Source of the DNA: Burkholderia territorii
GTDB lineage: Bacteria > Pseudomonadota > Gammaproteobacteria > Burkholderiales > Burkholderiaceae
Length of the DNA stretch: 64,000 nt
Assembly (NCBI RefSeq): GCF_902833055.1
Contig: NZ_CADFEJ010000006.1
Coordinates: 62,001 to 126,000 of the forward strand
Direction of reading: 5' to 3'
Made by a program: the position numbers and the translations under genes. Shown here in pieces: positions 49,245 through 57,547 of the stretch (position 1 is the first letter of the stretch; each line of letters opens with the position of its first letter). Below the pieces are notes generated by a model that saw nothing but the letters and a program-made list of their open reading frames with translations, did no database searches and was not told the origin of the DNA.

Positions 49245-49772
49245 TTATTCGCCTTCGGCGGCGATCACTTGCGCGGCGGCATTGATCACCGACGCGATGC
49301 GGCCGACATCGCGCAGCTGCGTCGTCGTCATGCCCTGCTCGTTCTTCAGCAGCGCATAGTGCGACTTCACGCAGAAGTGGCACTTGCCGACGATCGATGC
49401 GGCGAGCGCATACATCTCGAACCGGCGCTTGTCGACGCCGCCGTGGGACGCATACGCGCCCATCCGCAGCTCGGCACGCTGGGTCTTCAGGTCGGCGTCG
49501 TCGGCCATCTCGACATACGGATACCAGGTGTTGTTCATCCCCATCAGCGCGGCTGCCGTCAGCGCGGCGTTCGTCTCTTCGGGCGACAGCACGCCGGCTT
49601 CGCGGATCGTCTTCACGAGCACGGTGCTCTTCGCCGCGACCGCCGCCGCCAGCGCGACGCCGACTGCATCGTTGCCTTCGAGCGACGAGCGCGAGATCGT
49701 GCCGTCGAGGTTCAGGCGAATGTCCTTCGCGTAGTCGGGGATGCGTGCCTTAATCGAGTCGATGAATTCCAT
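49245..49772 (-). CDS. ahpD: Alkyl hydroperoxide reductase AhpD
   Basis: 175 residues, all-helical. Contains the redox motif KCHFCVKSHYALLKN (C-x2-C-x3-H, about 130) of the AhpD/CMD family. AhpD recycles the peroxiredoxin AhpC, encoded 76 bp upstream, in place of AhpF. FVS-like helices such as AALTAAALMGMNNTWYPYVE are typical. Start MEFIDSIKARIPDYAKDIRLNL matches the family. Confidence 0.95.
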   Translation of the reverse strand: MEFIDSIKARIPDYAKDIRLNLDGTISRSSLEGNDAVGVALAAAVAAKSTVLVKTIREAGVLSPEETNAALTAAALMGMNNTWYPYVEMADDADLKTQRAELRMGAYASHGGVDKRRFEMYALAASIVGKCHFCVKSHYALLKNEQGMTTTQLRDVGRIASVINAAAQVIAAEGE

Positions 49773-49796
49773 TGATATCTCCTATGGGTTGGCCGT

Positions 49797-49832
49797 TAAA
49801 AAAGCCCGCAGGCAGGACGTGCGCCGCGGGCT
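49797..49832 (-). terminator. Terminator-like hairpin after ahpC
   Basis: AGCCCGC (49803-49809) and GCGGGCT (49826-49832) with a 16-nt loop. The A run at 49798-49802 gives a T tail on the minus strand. Because it lies between ahpC and ahpD it would lower ahpD expression relative to ahpC. Confidence 0.65.
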
Positions 49833-49848
49833 TCGTGCATCGATGCGC

Positions 49849-50397
49849 TTACAGCGTTGCGCCGCCGACTGCGCGGTTGCACGGGCACAGTTCGTCCGTT
49901 TGCAGGCCGTCCAGAATGCGCAGGACTTCTTCCGGGCTACGGCCGACGTTCAGGTTGTTCACCGAAACGTGCTGGATCGTGTTGTCCGGATCGACGATGA
50001 ACGTTGCGCGCAGGGCCACGCCGGCTTCCTTGTCGCGCACGCCGAGCTGGTCGATCAGCTCGCCCTTGACGTCGCCGAACGAGTAGTGGTTCAGCTTGTC
50101 GAGATCCTTGTGCTCACGGCGCCATGCGAGCTTCACGAATTCGTTGTCCGAGCTGCCGCCGAGCAGGACGGCGTCGCGCTCTTCGAATTGCTTCGCCAGC
50201 TTCGCGAACTCGACGATTTCCGTCGGGCACACGAACGTGAAATCCTTCGGATAGAAGTAGATGATCTTCCACTTGCCCGGGAACGACGCTTCGGTGACGG
50301 TCTCGAACGCCGACTGGCCGTTTTCCTCGTGATTGTTGAAGCCCGGCTTCGCGGCTACGACGGTGAATGCTTCGAGTTTATCGCCCACGGTTTTCAT
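49849..50397 (-). CDS. ahpC: Peroxiredoxin / alkyl hydroperoxide reductase AhpC
   Basis: 182 residues. Peroxidatic Cys in YPKDFTFVCPTEIVEFAK (about 57) and resolving Cys near the C-terminus in LQTDELCPCNRAVG. The spacing and the CPC end match the AhpC type reduced by AhpD (as in mycobacteria), agreeing with the neighbouring ahpD. Reduces hydrogen peroxide, organic hydroperoxides and peroxynitrite. A -35/-10 pair and an OxyR-like motif lie upstream. Confidence 0.95.
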   Translation of the reverse strand: MKTVGDKLEAFTVVAAKPGFNNHEENGQSAFETVTEASFPGKWKIIYFYPKDFTFVCPTEIVEFAKLAKQFEERDAVLLGGSSDNEFVKLAWRREHKDLDKLNHYSFGDVKGELIDQLGVRDKEAGVALRATFIVDPDNTIQHVSVNNLNVGRSPEEVLRILDGLQTDELCPCNRAVGGATL

Positions 50398-50479
50398 GCG
50401 GATACTCCTGTGTGAGTTGGGAAGAAGACTGAGTCAAGCTACCTCGGTGCTGCAACGCTGATGTGACAGCATGAGCTCG

Positions 50480-50508
50480 ACTATAACACTATTAACAAGG
50501 CGCTTCAA
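50480..50508 (-). promoter_or_regulatory. Predicted ahpC promoter
   Basis: Minus strand: -35 TTGAAG (50508-50503), 17-bp spacer, -10 TATAGT (50485-50480). It lies about 83 bp upstream of the ahpC ATG. Confidence 0.7.
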
Positions 50509-50534
50509 TAGTTTCTGACTAATGATTCCCATAG
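50508..50534 (-). promoter_or_regulatory. Possible OxyR site upstream of ahpC
   Basis: Minus-strand TTAG-N7-CTAT (50522-50508) matches the ATAG-N7-CTAT half of the OxyR consensus at 7 of 8 fixed positions. A further CTAT lies at 50534-50531, one base off ideal spacing. It abuts the -35 element, where OxyR activators bind. Confidence 0.4.
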
Positions 50535-50586
50535 TTTTTTTCAACCGCGCCGATAGTGTGACGCGCAAGAAGCGTGCGCGAACGCG

Positions 50587-51948
50587 TCACGCCGTCGCAC
50601 GCGCCTTGCCGGCGCCGGGGAATTCGAGCGTGACTTCGAGGCCCGCTTCGGGGCTGCGGTTGCGCAGGCGCAGCGCGCCGCGATAGCGGCCGACGAGGCG
50701 CAGCACGATCGCCATGCCGAGCCCGGTGCCGTCCGCCTTGGTGCGCGCCGTGTCGACGCGGTAGAACGGCCGCATCACGAGCGGCAGCTGATCCTCGGGG
50801 ATGCCGGGGCCCTCGTCGCTCACCGACAATTCGACGCGCGCGTGCGTCACGCGCGTCTCGAGCGTGATGCGCGACACGCCGTCGTCGCGGCTCTGGCCGT
50901 ACTTGCGCGCGTTCTCGACGAGATTGCCGATCACGCGGCGCATGTCGGTTTCGTCTGCTTCGATCACGGCGCTCGGCGCAAGCCGCGTGCGGATCTGCAC
51001 ACCGTCCTCGCCGGCCACGCGCGCGGCGACTTCGTGCGCGATCGACGACAGGTCGACCGGCTCCGGCTTGCGCTGGCTCGGACGCGCGTAATCGATGAAG
51101 GCCGCGATGATGCGATCCATCTGTTCGATGTCGTCGACCATCGCGTCCTTGGTCGCCTGATCGGACGGGCTCATCTCGGTTTCGAGCCGCAGCCGCGCGA
51201 GCGGCGTGCGCAGGTCGTGCGAGATGCCGGCGAGCATCAGCGCGCGATCGGCCTCGAGCTGCTCGAGGTCGCGCACCATCTGGTTGAAGCTGCGATTGGT
51301 TTCGGCCGCGACGCCCATCCCGCGCTCGGGCAGCGGGTCGGGCGCCTGGCCGGAACCGACCTGGCGCGCGGCGAGCGCGAGCCGCGAGAACGGCCGGTTC
51401 ACGAGGCTCGTGATGAACGCGGAACCGAATAGCGACAGCGCGAGCGCGAACAGGCCCCAGCCGGCCCATTGCAGGCCGGTGACGCTGTCGAGCTGGTCGC
51501 GATCGAGCGCGACCCAGTAGTCGTCGTCATCGATCTTGAAACTGATCCACACGCCCGGGATGTCGTTGACCGACTGCGCGATCACGGTATCGTCGCCGAG
51601 GCGGCTGCGGATGTCGTGTTCGATCAGGCGGTTCAGCGATTCGTCGGGCTGCAGCTTGAACTTGTCGGTCTTTTCGCGCGGGTACACGCGCACGCCCTCG
51701 TTGCTTTCGAGATCCTGCAGCAGCGCACGCCGCAAGTCGGGATCGGAATAGAGCAGGGCGGTGCGCGTGAGCTTCACGATCGCGACGAGCTGGAGCGCGA
51801 CGCGCTGCGCGCGCGGCTCGCGCTCGATCACGCGAAAGCTCTGGAACCACGCGGCGAGACTGACCGAGATCAGCAGCGCGATCAGCAGGAAGGTGCGCCA
51901 GAACAGCCCGCCGAACGCGAGCTGCAGGAGGCGCCGGTCGATACGCAT
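50587..51948 (-). CDS. envZ: EnvZ/RisS-type sensor histidine kinase
   Basis: 453 residues from the ATG (MRIDRRLLQLAFGGLFWRTFLL); a TTG ten codons earlier is less likely. TM1 at about 12-35, a periplasmic sensor (about 36-155), TM2 (about 160-180), HAMP (LVNRPFSRLALAARQVGSG). DHp box with His in LMLAGISHDLRTPLARLRLE (about 245), and ATPase boxes NLVENARKYG, SDEGPGIPEDQ and GTGLGMAIVLRL. The ompR-type gene is 40 bp upstream on the same strand. In Bordetella and Burkholderia the equivalent pair is named RisAS. Confidence 0.92.
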   Translation of the reverse strand: MRIDRRLLQLAFGGLFWRTFLLIALLISVSLAAWFQSFRVIEREPRAQRVALQLVAIVKLTRTALLYSDPDLRRALLQDLESNEGVRVYPREKTDKFKLQPDESLNRLIEHDIRSRLGDDTVIAQSVNDIPGVWISFKIDDDDYWVALDRDQLDSVTGLQWAGWGLFALALSLFGSAFITSLVNRPFSRLALAARQVGSGQAPDPLPERGMGVAAETNRSFNQMVRDLEQLEADRALMLAGISHDLRTPLARLRLETEMSPSDQATKDAMVDDIEQMDRIIAAFIDYARPSQRKPEPVDLSSIAHEVAARVAGEDGVQIRTRLAPSAVIEADETDMRRVIGNLVENARKYGQSRDDGVSRITLETRVTHARVELSVSDEGPGIPEDQLPLVMRPFYRVDTARTKADGTGLGMAIVLRLVGRYRGALRLRNRSPEAGLEVTLEFPGAGKARATA

Positions 51949-51988
51949 GGGACGGGCCGTGGGCGGACGAAACCGCAAGGGAAAAAGA

Positions 51989-52714
51989 TCAGGCAGCGCC
52001 GTCCGGGATGAACACGTAGCCGAGGCCCCAGACGGTCTGGATGAAACGCGGGCTGCCCGGGTCCGGCTCGATCAGCTTGCGCAGACGTGAAATCTGCACG
52101 TCGAGGCTGCGGTCGAACACTTCGTATTCACGGCCGCGCGCGAGCTCCATCAGCTTTTCGCGCGACAGCGGCTGGCGCGGATGGCGTGCGAACACCTTCA
52201 GCACCGAGAACTCGCCGGTCGTCAGCGGAATTTCCTGGCCCGACTTCGTCAGCGTGCGCGTCGCGAGGTTCAGCGAGAACTCGCCGAACTCGAACACCTC
52301 GGTGGTTTCCGACGGCGCGCCCGGCAGTTCGGCCGGTGCCTGGCGGCGCAGCACCGCGTGAATGCGCGCGACGAGCTCGCGCGGATTGAACGGCTTCGGC
52401 AGGTAGTCGTCGGCGCCCATCTCGAGGCCGACGATGCGATCGACGTCCTCGCCCTTCGCGGTGAGCATGATGATCGGCGTGCGGTCGTTGCTGCCGCGCA
52501 GGCGGCGGCAGATCGACAGGCCGTCCTCGCCCGGCAGCATCAGGTCGAGCACGAGCAGGTCGAAGCGCTCGCGCACCCAGAGCTTGTTCATCGCGGTCGC
52601 GTTTTCGGCGACGTATACGTTGAAACCCTGCTCGCCGAGATAGCGGCGCAGCAGATCGCGCAGGCGCGGGTCGTCGTCGACGACGAGAATCTTGGAGGGG
52701 TTTTTCGTTTCCAT
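51989..52714 (-). CDS. ompR: OmpR/RisA-type response regulator
   Basis: 241 residues from the ATG (METKNPSKILVVDDDPRLRDLLRRYL); an ATG three codons earlier is possible. Receiver domain with acidic pocket DDD (about 13-15) and phospho-Asp in LLVLDLMLPGEDGLSICRRL (about 58). The C-terminal winged helix (about 140-238) has TTGEFSVLKVFARHPRQPLSREKLMEL and RLRKLIEPDPGSPRFIQTVWGLGYVFIP. First gene of the kinase operon. GTTACA direct repeats at 52768-52783 upstream look like an OmpR-family site, so autoregulation is likely. Confidence 0.95.
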   Translation of the reverse strand: METKNPSKILVVDDDPRLRDLLRRYLGEQGFNVYVAENATAMNKLWVRERFDLLVLDLMLPGEDGLSICRRLRGSNDRTPIIMLTAKGEDVDRIVGLEMGADDYLPKPFNPRELVARIHAVLRRQAPAELPGAPSETTEVFEFGEFSLNLATRTLTKSGQEIPLTTGEFSVLKVFARHPRQPLSREKLMELARGREYEVFDRSLDVQISRLRKLIEPDPGSPRFIQTVWGLGYVFIPDGAA

Positions 52715-52767
52715 GAGCGGCATCTTATCGCGAATGGGAAATCACGCACGCTCGCGAATTTTCGCGC

Positions 52768-52783
52768 GTTACAGTCCGTTACA
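52768..52783. promoter_or_regulatory. GTTACA-N4-GTTACA direct repeat, candidate OmpR/RisA box
   Basis: Two GTTACA hexamers (52768-52773 and 52778-52783) with exactly 10-bp periodicity, in the 267-bp region between ompR and the divergent small secreted protein. OmpR-family regulators bind tandem half-sites at this spacing. Confidence 0.55.
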
Positions 52784-52981
52784 AAATTTACCCGTAGTGT
52801 CGCGCGGAGTAAAGGCAGGCTATAGAGATTCCTTTACTCGAAGCCGAAATTCGGTAGATACTCCCCTGCACTCCATCTTTCATCTTTGTACGCCCGAATT
52901 CCGCAGGGTTTTTCAAGTACCAGAGGTAACCGGTTGCCGCGTGACGAAGGGAACAAATCGACCAAAGAAGCGAGGACGGTC

Positions 52982-53260
52982 ATGCGATCTGCCCGGATTG
53001 CACTGATGCTGACGATCGCACTTGCCGGTCCATATGCGTCGAACTTCGCGTATGCGCAGCGCCCCGAGCCGGGCGCCTCGTCGCGCAAGATGCAGCGCGG
53101 CAAGGCGCCGCAGTCCGATCGCGCCGCCGACACGGCGGCCCGTTCCGCCGTGCCTCCCGATCTCGAGCAGCGCCGCCGCGACGGGCACATGACGCCCGAG
53201 GAGCGCCACCTGTTGCGCCAGCACATCGAGGACGCCGTCCGCGAGCTGTACAAGCGCTGA
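52982..53260 (+). CDS. Small secreted protein of unknown function
   Basis: 92 residues from the ATG (MRSARIALMLTIALAGPYASNFAYA, a cleavable signal peptide with A-x-A-like end). The mature part is short and basic (RPEPGASSRKMQRGKAPQSDRAADTAARSAVPPDLE). It ends in a helix RRRDGHMTPEERHLLRQHIEDAVRELYKR, an MTPEER-type motif seen at the ends of several small periplasmic proteins. It is divergent from ompR/envZ with the GTTACA repeats between, so it may be regulated by them. No known fold. Confidence 0.7.
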   Translation: MRSARIALMLTIALAGPYASNFAYAQRPEPGASSRKMQRGKAPQSDRAADTAARSAVPPDLEQRRRDGHMTPEERHLLRQHIEDAVRELYKR

Positions 53261-53380
53261 GCCGCACGCGCGTTCGCGCGGCATGGAAAGATTCCGTAGC
53301 AATTTTTCCGTCAACTTTCGGATGCCTGCTGCCGTTGTACCGGCATCCGCACCGCCGGTGCGTTCCGGGAGTCCACGACG

Positions 53381-54883
53381 ATGAAAGCGAACGCTGCCGC
53401 TCCGGCATCGCCCGCGATGCAGGCGCCGCTCGACGCCGACGATGCGCTGTTCTTCCTGAGCCGCACCGGCTTTTCTCCCGCACCGGCCGAAGTCGCCCGC
53501 ATCGTCGGGATGACGCGCGCACAGGTCGTGGCCGATACGCTGGGCAACGTGCGCCGCGACCCCGTGACGAGCTGGCCCGACTGGCTGGCCGAATCGCCGC
53601 CGACCCGCGCACAGCGACAGGCGCTCACGCCCGACATGCGGCGCGACGAGCAGCGCGAACGCGATCGCCGCTACGATGCGTTGCGCGCGGCGTGGGTCAA
53701 CGAGATGGTCATGACGCCGTCGCCGCTCACCGAGCGCATGACGCTGTTCTGGCACGGGCACTTCACCTCCGGACAGGACAAGGTTCCGTATCCGCAGACG
53801 ATGGCCGCGCAGAACGCGCTGTTGCGCCGCGAGGCGCTCGGCAACTTCGGCACGCTGCTGCATGCGGTCGCGAAGGATCCGGCGATGCTTCAGTATCTCG
53901 ACGGCGCGAGCAACCGCAAGGGGCGCCCGAACGAGAACTTCGCGCGCGAGGTGATGGAGCTGTTCACGCTCGGCGAAGGGCGCTACACGCAGCGCGACGT
54001 GACCGAGGCCGCACGCGCGATGACGGGCTGGAGCGTCGATCCCGATACGTTGCGATTCGTCGTGCGGCCCGAATGGCACGACGCGGGCGACAAGACGATA
54101 CTCGGCGAGACGGGCGCGTTCGACGGCGACGGCTTTCTCGACATTCTGTTGAAGCGGCCCGATACCGCGCGCTTCATCGCCGGCAAATTGTGGCGCGAGT
54201 TCGTGTCCGATACGCCGGACGCCGGCGCGCTCGATATCGTCGCCGAACGGTTTCGCGCGAGCGGCTACGACATACGTGCGGCGCTCGCCGCGCTCTGGTC
54301 GACCGACGCATTCTGGGATCCGCGCAATCGCGGCGTGCTCGTGAAATCGCCGGTCGAGTTCGTCGTCGGGTCGGTGCGGCTGTTCGACGTCGCGTACGGC
54401 GATCCGCAGATGCTCGCGAACACCGTGCGCACGCTCGGGCAGAACCTGTTCTATCCGCCGAACGTGAAGGGCTGGCCGGGCGGCGCGATGTGGATCAACA
54501 GCACCACGCTGCTTGCGCGCAAGCAGTTCGTCGAGCAGTTGTTTCGCGCGACCGAGACCGCCGGCATGCGGGCGCCCGCGCATGCGATCGCGCAGCCGGT
54601 GCCGAATGCACGCGCGCAAGCGATGCCGGTCGCTGCTCCCGCGTCGGTTGCCGGCGTGCGCGGTGCGCCGGCGCGGCCCGCGCGCGGCGGCATGCGGTTC
54701 GACCTCGAACGCTGGCTTGCGCAGTATCGTGCGCGGCCGCAGGCGATCGCCGGATTGTCGACCGAGCTTCAACTGCAGCATGCGGTGCTGCCGGTGTCGC
54801 CGGTCGCGGCGATCGATACGGACTCGACCGGCAGCGCGTATCTCGAGGCGCTGCTGATGGACCCGGCCTATCAACTGAAATGA
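53381..54883 (+). CDS. DUF1800 protein
   Basis: 500 residues. Starts APLDADDALFFLSRTGFSPAPAEVARIVGMTRAQVVADTL, the DUF1800 N-terminus. Family core: MTLFWHGHFTSGQDKVPYPQTM, LQYLDGASNRKGRPNENFAREVMELFTLGEGRYTQRDVTEAARAMTGW, and FYPPNVKGWPGGAMWIN near the end. No signal peptide is visible. It is paired with a DUF1501 gene 67 bp downstream, a very common arrangement. Function is unknown. Confidence 0.85.
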   Translation: MKANAAAPASPAMQAPLDADDALFFLSRTGFSPAPAEVARIVGMTRAQVVADTLGNVRRDPVTSWPDWLAESPPTRAQRQALTPDMRRDEQRERDRRYDALRAAWVNEMVMTPSPLTERMTLFWHGHFTSGQDKVPYPQTMAAQNALLRREALGNFGTLLHAVAKDPAMLQYLDGASNRKGRPNENFAREVMELFTLGEGRYTQRDVTEAARAMTGWSVDPDTLRFVVRPEWHDAGDKTILGETGAFDGDGFLDILLKRPDTARFIAGKLWREFVSDTPDAGALDIVAERFRASGYDIRAALAALWSTDAFWDPRNRGVLVKSPVEFVVGSVRLFDVAYGDPQMLANTVRTLGQNLFYPPNVKGWPGGAMWINSTTLLARKQFVEQLFRATETAGMRAPAHAIAQPVPNARAQAMPVAAPASVAGVRGAPARPARGGMRFDLERWLAQYRARPQAIAGLSTELQLQHAVLPVSPVAAIDTDSTGSAYLEALLMDPAYQLK

Positions 54884-54950
54884 ACGAAACGACGATGAAC
54901 AGGCGCGCTGTCGCGGTGGCCATGCCGCGCGGCGAACCGAAGGATGCACG

Positions 54951-56174
54951 ATGAACCGACGTGATTTTCTGACGCTGACGGGCGCCGCGGCTGCGGCGGG
55001 CGTGTCGTTGTGGCAGCCGCCCGCGCAGGCGGCGACATCGATGGCCGCGGCGGGGCGGCAGCCGACGGCCGGCTACGCGAACGTGCTGATCCTGGTCGAG
55101 CTGAAGGGCGGCAACGACGGACTGAACACGGTCGTGCCGTATGCGGATCCGCTCTACTACCAGTTCCGCCGCAGCATCGGCATCAAGCGCGACCAGGTGC
55201 TGCAGCTCGATGCGCAGACGGGGCTGCACCCGTCGCTTGCGCCGATGATGCCGCTGTGGCGTGACGGCCAGGTCGCGATCGTGCAGGGCGTCGGCTATCC
55301 GCAGCCGAACCTGTCGCATTTCCGATCGATCGAAATCTGGGATACCGCATCGCGCTCCGACCAGTACCTGCACGAAGGCTGGCTCACGCGCACCTTCGCG
55401 CAGGCGCCGGTGCCGCCCGGCTTCGCGGCGGATGGCGTCGTGCTCGGCAGCGCCGAGATGGGGCCGCTCGCGAACGGCGCGCGCGCGATCGCGCTCGTCA
55501 ATCCGGCGCAATTCATTCGCGCGGCGCGGCTGGCCGAACCCTCGTCGCTGCGCGAACGGAACCCGGCGCTCGCGCACATCATCGACGTCGAGAACGACAT
55601 CGTGAAGGCGGCCGACCGGCTTCGCCCACGCGGCGGGATGCGCGAGTTCAGGACGGCCTTTCCGTCCGGTACGTTCGGGACGTCGGTGAAGACCGCGATG
55701 CAGGTGCTCGCGGCATGCGAGGCCTCGGGGCCCGGCGCGCAGGACGGCGTCGCGGTGTTGCGGCTCACGCTCAACGGCTTCGATACGCACCAGAACCAGC
55801 CGGGGCAGCAGGCTGCGCTGCTCAGGCAGTTCGCGGAAGGGATGAGCGCGATGCGTGGCGCGCTGGTCGAGCTCGGGCGCTGGAACCAGACGCTCGTGAT
55901 GACGTATGCGGAATTCGGGCGGCGCGTGCGCGAGAACCAGAGTAACGGCACCGATCACGGTACCGCCGCGCCGCATTTCGTGATGGGTGGCCGCGTGGCC
56001 GGCGGGCTGTACGGCGCGGCGCCGGCACTCGGACGTCTGGACGGCAACGGCAACCTGCCGGTCGCGGTCGATTTTCGTCAAATGTATGCGACGGTGCTTG
56101 GCCCGTGGTGGGGGCTCGATGCGACGCATGTACTGCAGCAGCGCTTCGACACGCTGCCGCTGCTGAAGGCGTGA
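54951..56174 (+). CDS. DUF1501 protein with Tat signal
   Basis: 407 residues. MNRRDFLTLTGAAAAAGVSLWQPPAQA is a twin-arginine signal (RRDFL), so export by Tat in folded form is likely. DUF1501 core belongs to the alkaline-phosphatase/sulfatase-like superfamily: VLILVELKGGNDGLNTVVPYADPLYY, IVQGVGYPQPNLSHFRSIEIWDTAS, TLNGFDTHQNQPGQQ and TYAEFGRRVRENQSNGTDHGTAAPHFVMGG. Hydrolytic activity is assumed, not known. It is coupled with the DUF1800 gene. Confidence 0.88.
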   Translation: MNRRDFLTLTGAAAAAGVSLWQPPAQAATSMAAAGRQPTAGYANVLILVELKGGNDGLNTVVPYADPLYYQFRRSIGIKRDQVLQLDAQTGLHPSLAPMMPLWRDGQVAIVQGVGYPQPNLSHFRSIEIWDTASRSDQYLHEGWLTRTFAQAPVPPGFAADGVVLGSAEMGPLANGARAIALVNPAQFIRAARLAEPSSLRERNPALAHIIDVENDIVKAADRLRPRGGMREFRTAFPSGTFGTSVKTAMQVLAACEASGPGAQDGVAVLRLTLNGFDTHQNQPGQQAALLRQFAEGMSAMRGALVELGRWNQTLVMTYAEFGRRVRENQSNGTDHGTAAPHFVMGGRVAGGLYGAAPALGRLDGNGNLPVAVDFRQMYATVLGPWWGLDATHVLQQRFDTLPLLKA

Positions 56175-56191
56175 GGCCGTGACGGCGTCGG

Positions 56192-57025
56192 TCAGCGGCG
56201 GCGCGCGGCGCGCCACGCGATCCACAGCTTGCGGATCGGCGTCAACGCGATGCGCTGATGCAGCACCTGATAGCCGTCGCGCTCGATTTCGTCGAGCAGC
56301 GCGCCGGCCAGTGCGATCTGCGCACGCAGCGTGCGTTGTGCGCGGCGTTCGGATGCCGGGATCGCCGCGTCGGCGGCGGTGAGCGCTTCGCGTGCACGGC
56401 CCGTCTGAAACTGCAGCAGCTCGGTGAAGGCCGGACTGTAGCGGCGGTTCAGCAGATCGGCGGCGGTCACGTTGTAGCGTTGCAGTTCGTCGATCGGCAG
56501 ATAGATGCGGCCATGGCGCGCATCGTTGCCGAGTTCCTGCACGAATTGCGCGAGCATCAGCGCGCGGCCGGCATCCGCGGCCCACGGTTGCGGGTCGGCC
56601 GGATTCGCGGCGCTCGCGCGTGCGACCAGCGCCGCGAAGGTGCCGCCGACTTGCGCGATGTAGCGCTGCAGGTTCGCGAAATCCAGGTAACGTGCCTGTT
56701 CGAGATCCATCCCGTAACCGTTGACGAGCGTGCGCAGCGCCTCGGATTCGGCGCCGATCGCCGGGTGATGCTGCGCGAGCGCCTTCGTGACCGGGTGCGA
56801 CGGTTCGCCGGCGGCGAGTGCTGCGAGTTCCTTGTGCCACCACGCGAGCTTCGTGTGTCCGACGGTCGGATCGCTGGTTTCCTTGACGGTTTCCTCGAGT
56901 TCGCGGCGCAGCGCGAACAACGCCGTCAGGCGCGGTGCGGCGGCGAGCGGTGCCTGGCGCAGCGCGTAATAGACGCTGGAGCCCGCGGGGGCGGCCTTTT
57001 GCTGACAGTAATCGTCGAAGTTCAC
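56192..57025 (-). CDS. Squalene/phytoene synthase-family protein (HpnD-annotated, degenerate Asp motif)
   Basis: 277 residues from a GTG (VNFDDYCQQKAAPAGSSVYYALRQAP). All-helical trans-isoprenyl synthase fold with HTKLAWWHKEL and a second-motif-like segment FVQELGNDARHGRIYLP (about 180-196). The expected first Asp-rich motif is replaced by ALRRELEETVKE (about 40), so the substrate-diphosphate Mg site looks incomplete. Usually annotated as presqualene diphosphate synthase HpnD, but no HpnC or HpnE is adjacent. A non-catalytic NDUFAF6-like relative is an alternative. A rare upstream extension is open but Arg-rich. Confidence 0.65.
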   Translation of the reverse strand: MNFDDYCQQKAAPAGSSVYYALRQAPLAAAPRLTALFALRRELEETVKETSDPTVGHTKLAWWHKELAALAAGEPSHPVTKALAQHHPAIGAESEALRTLVNGYGMDLEQARYLDFANLQRYIAQVGGTFAALVARASAANPADPQPWAADAGRALMLAQFVQELGNDARHGRIYLPIDELQRYNVTAADLLNRRYSPAFTELLQFQTGRAREALTAADAAIPASERRAQRTLRAQIALAGALLDEIERDGYQVLHQRIALTPIRKLWIAWRAARRR

Positions 57026-57129
57026 GGGTGGGATCGTGGCGGAGGCGGGTTTGGGGACGCGCGCCGGCGCGCGGCCGGCACGTCGAGCGCGGCATTCTAG
57101 CACCGCTCTCCGACGGGTGTTGGTGGGGC

Positions 57130-57158
57130 GAGACAATGCTGCACAGATCGGGTAGAAT
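57130..57158 (+). promoter_or_regulatory. Predicted promoter of tRNA-Leu
   Basis: -35 GAGACA (57130-57135), 17-bp spacer, -10 TAGAAT (57153-57158), roughly 100 bp upstream of the tRNA. Confidence 0.5.
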
Positions 57159-57261
57159 CTCGCGCTCGCCTGATCGGGCGTGCCGGTTTTCTGGCCGGCA
57201 TGAAGGCCCGGGCGCGTGGAGAACGCATCTTGCGTGCCGCGCAGTCAGGCGACAGACATGC

Positions 57262-57348
57262 GCGTGAGTGGCGAAATTGGTAGACGCACCAGGTTTAGGT
57301 CCTGACGCCCGCAAGGGTGTGCCGGTTCGAGTCCGGCCTCACGCACCA
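57262..57348 (+). tRNA. tRNA-Leu (anticodon UAG)
   Basis: 87 nt including CCA. Acceptor stem GCGTGAG (57262-57268) pairs CTCACGC (57338-57344), discriminator A, CCA encoded. D arm with GGCGAAATTGGTAG. Anticodon stem CAGG/CCTG with loop TTTAGGT gives UAG. A class II variable arm (ACGCCCGCAAGGGTG region) and the T arm GGTTCGAGTCC follow. Reads CUN leucine codons. A terminator follows at 57385. Confidence 0.97.
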
Positions 57349-57384
57349 CGAAGTCGAACGTGCCGCGCCAAGGCCGTTCCAGAA

Positions 57385-57420
57385 AAAGCGCTGCCGGTCG
57401 GTCGACCGCAGCGCTTTTTT
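57385..57420 (+). terminator. Rho-independent terminator of tRNA-Leu
   Basis: AAAGCGCTG (57385-57393) and CAGCGCTTT (57409-57417) with an inner GGTC/GACC pairing, followed by Ts. Confidence 0.85.
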
Positions 57421-57547
57421 GTTGCAGCCCGGTTTTCGCCCGTCCATACAACAGGCTCGTTAAGCACAAGCGGAAGGCAGAATCGCGTTCGGCGTGCCAT
57501 TCCTCATTACAATGCCCGCACGCAGCGCATCTTGCCGAGGACCGCAC

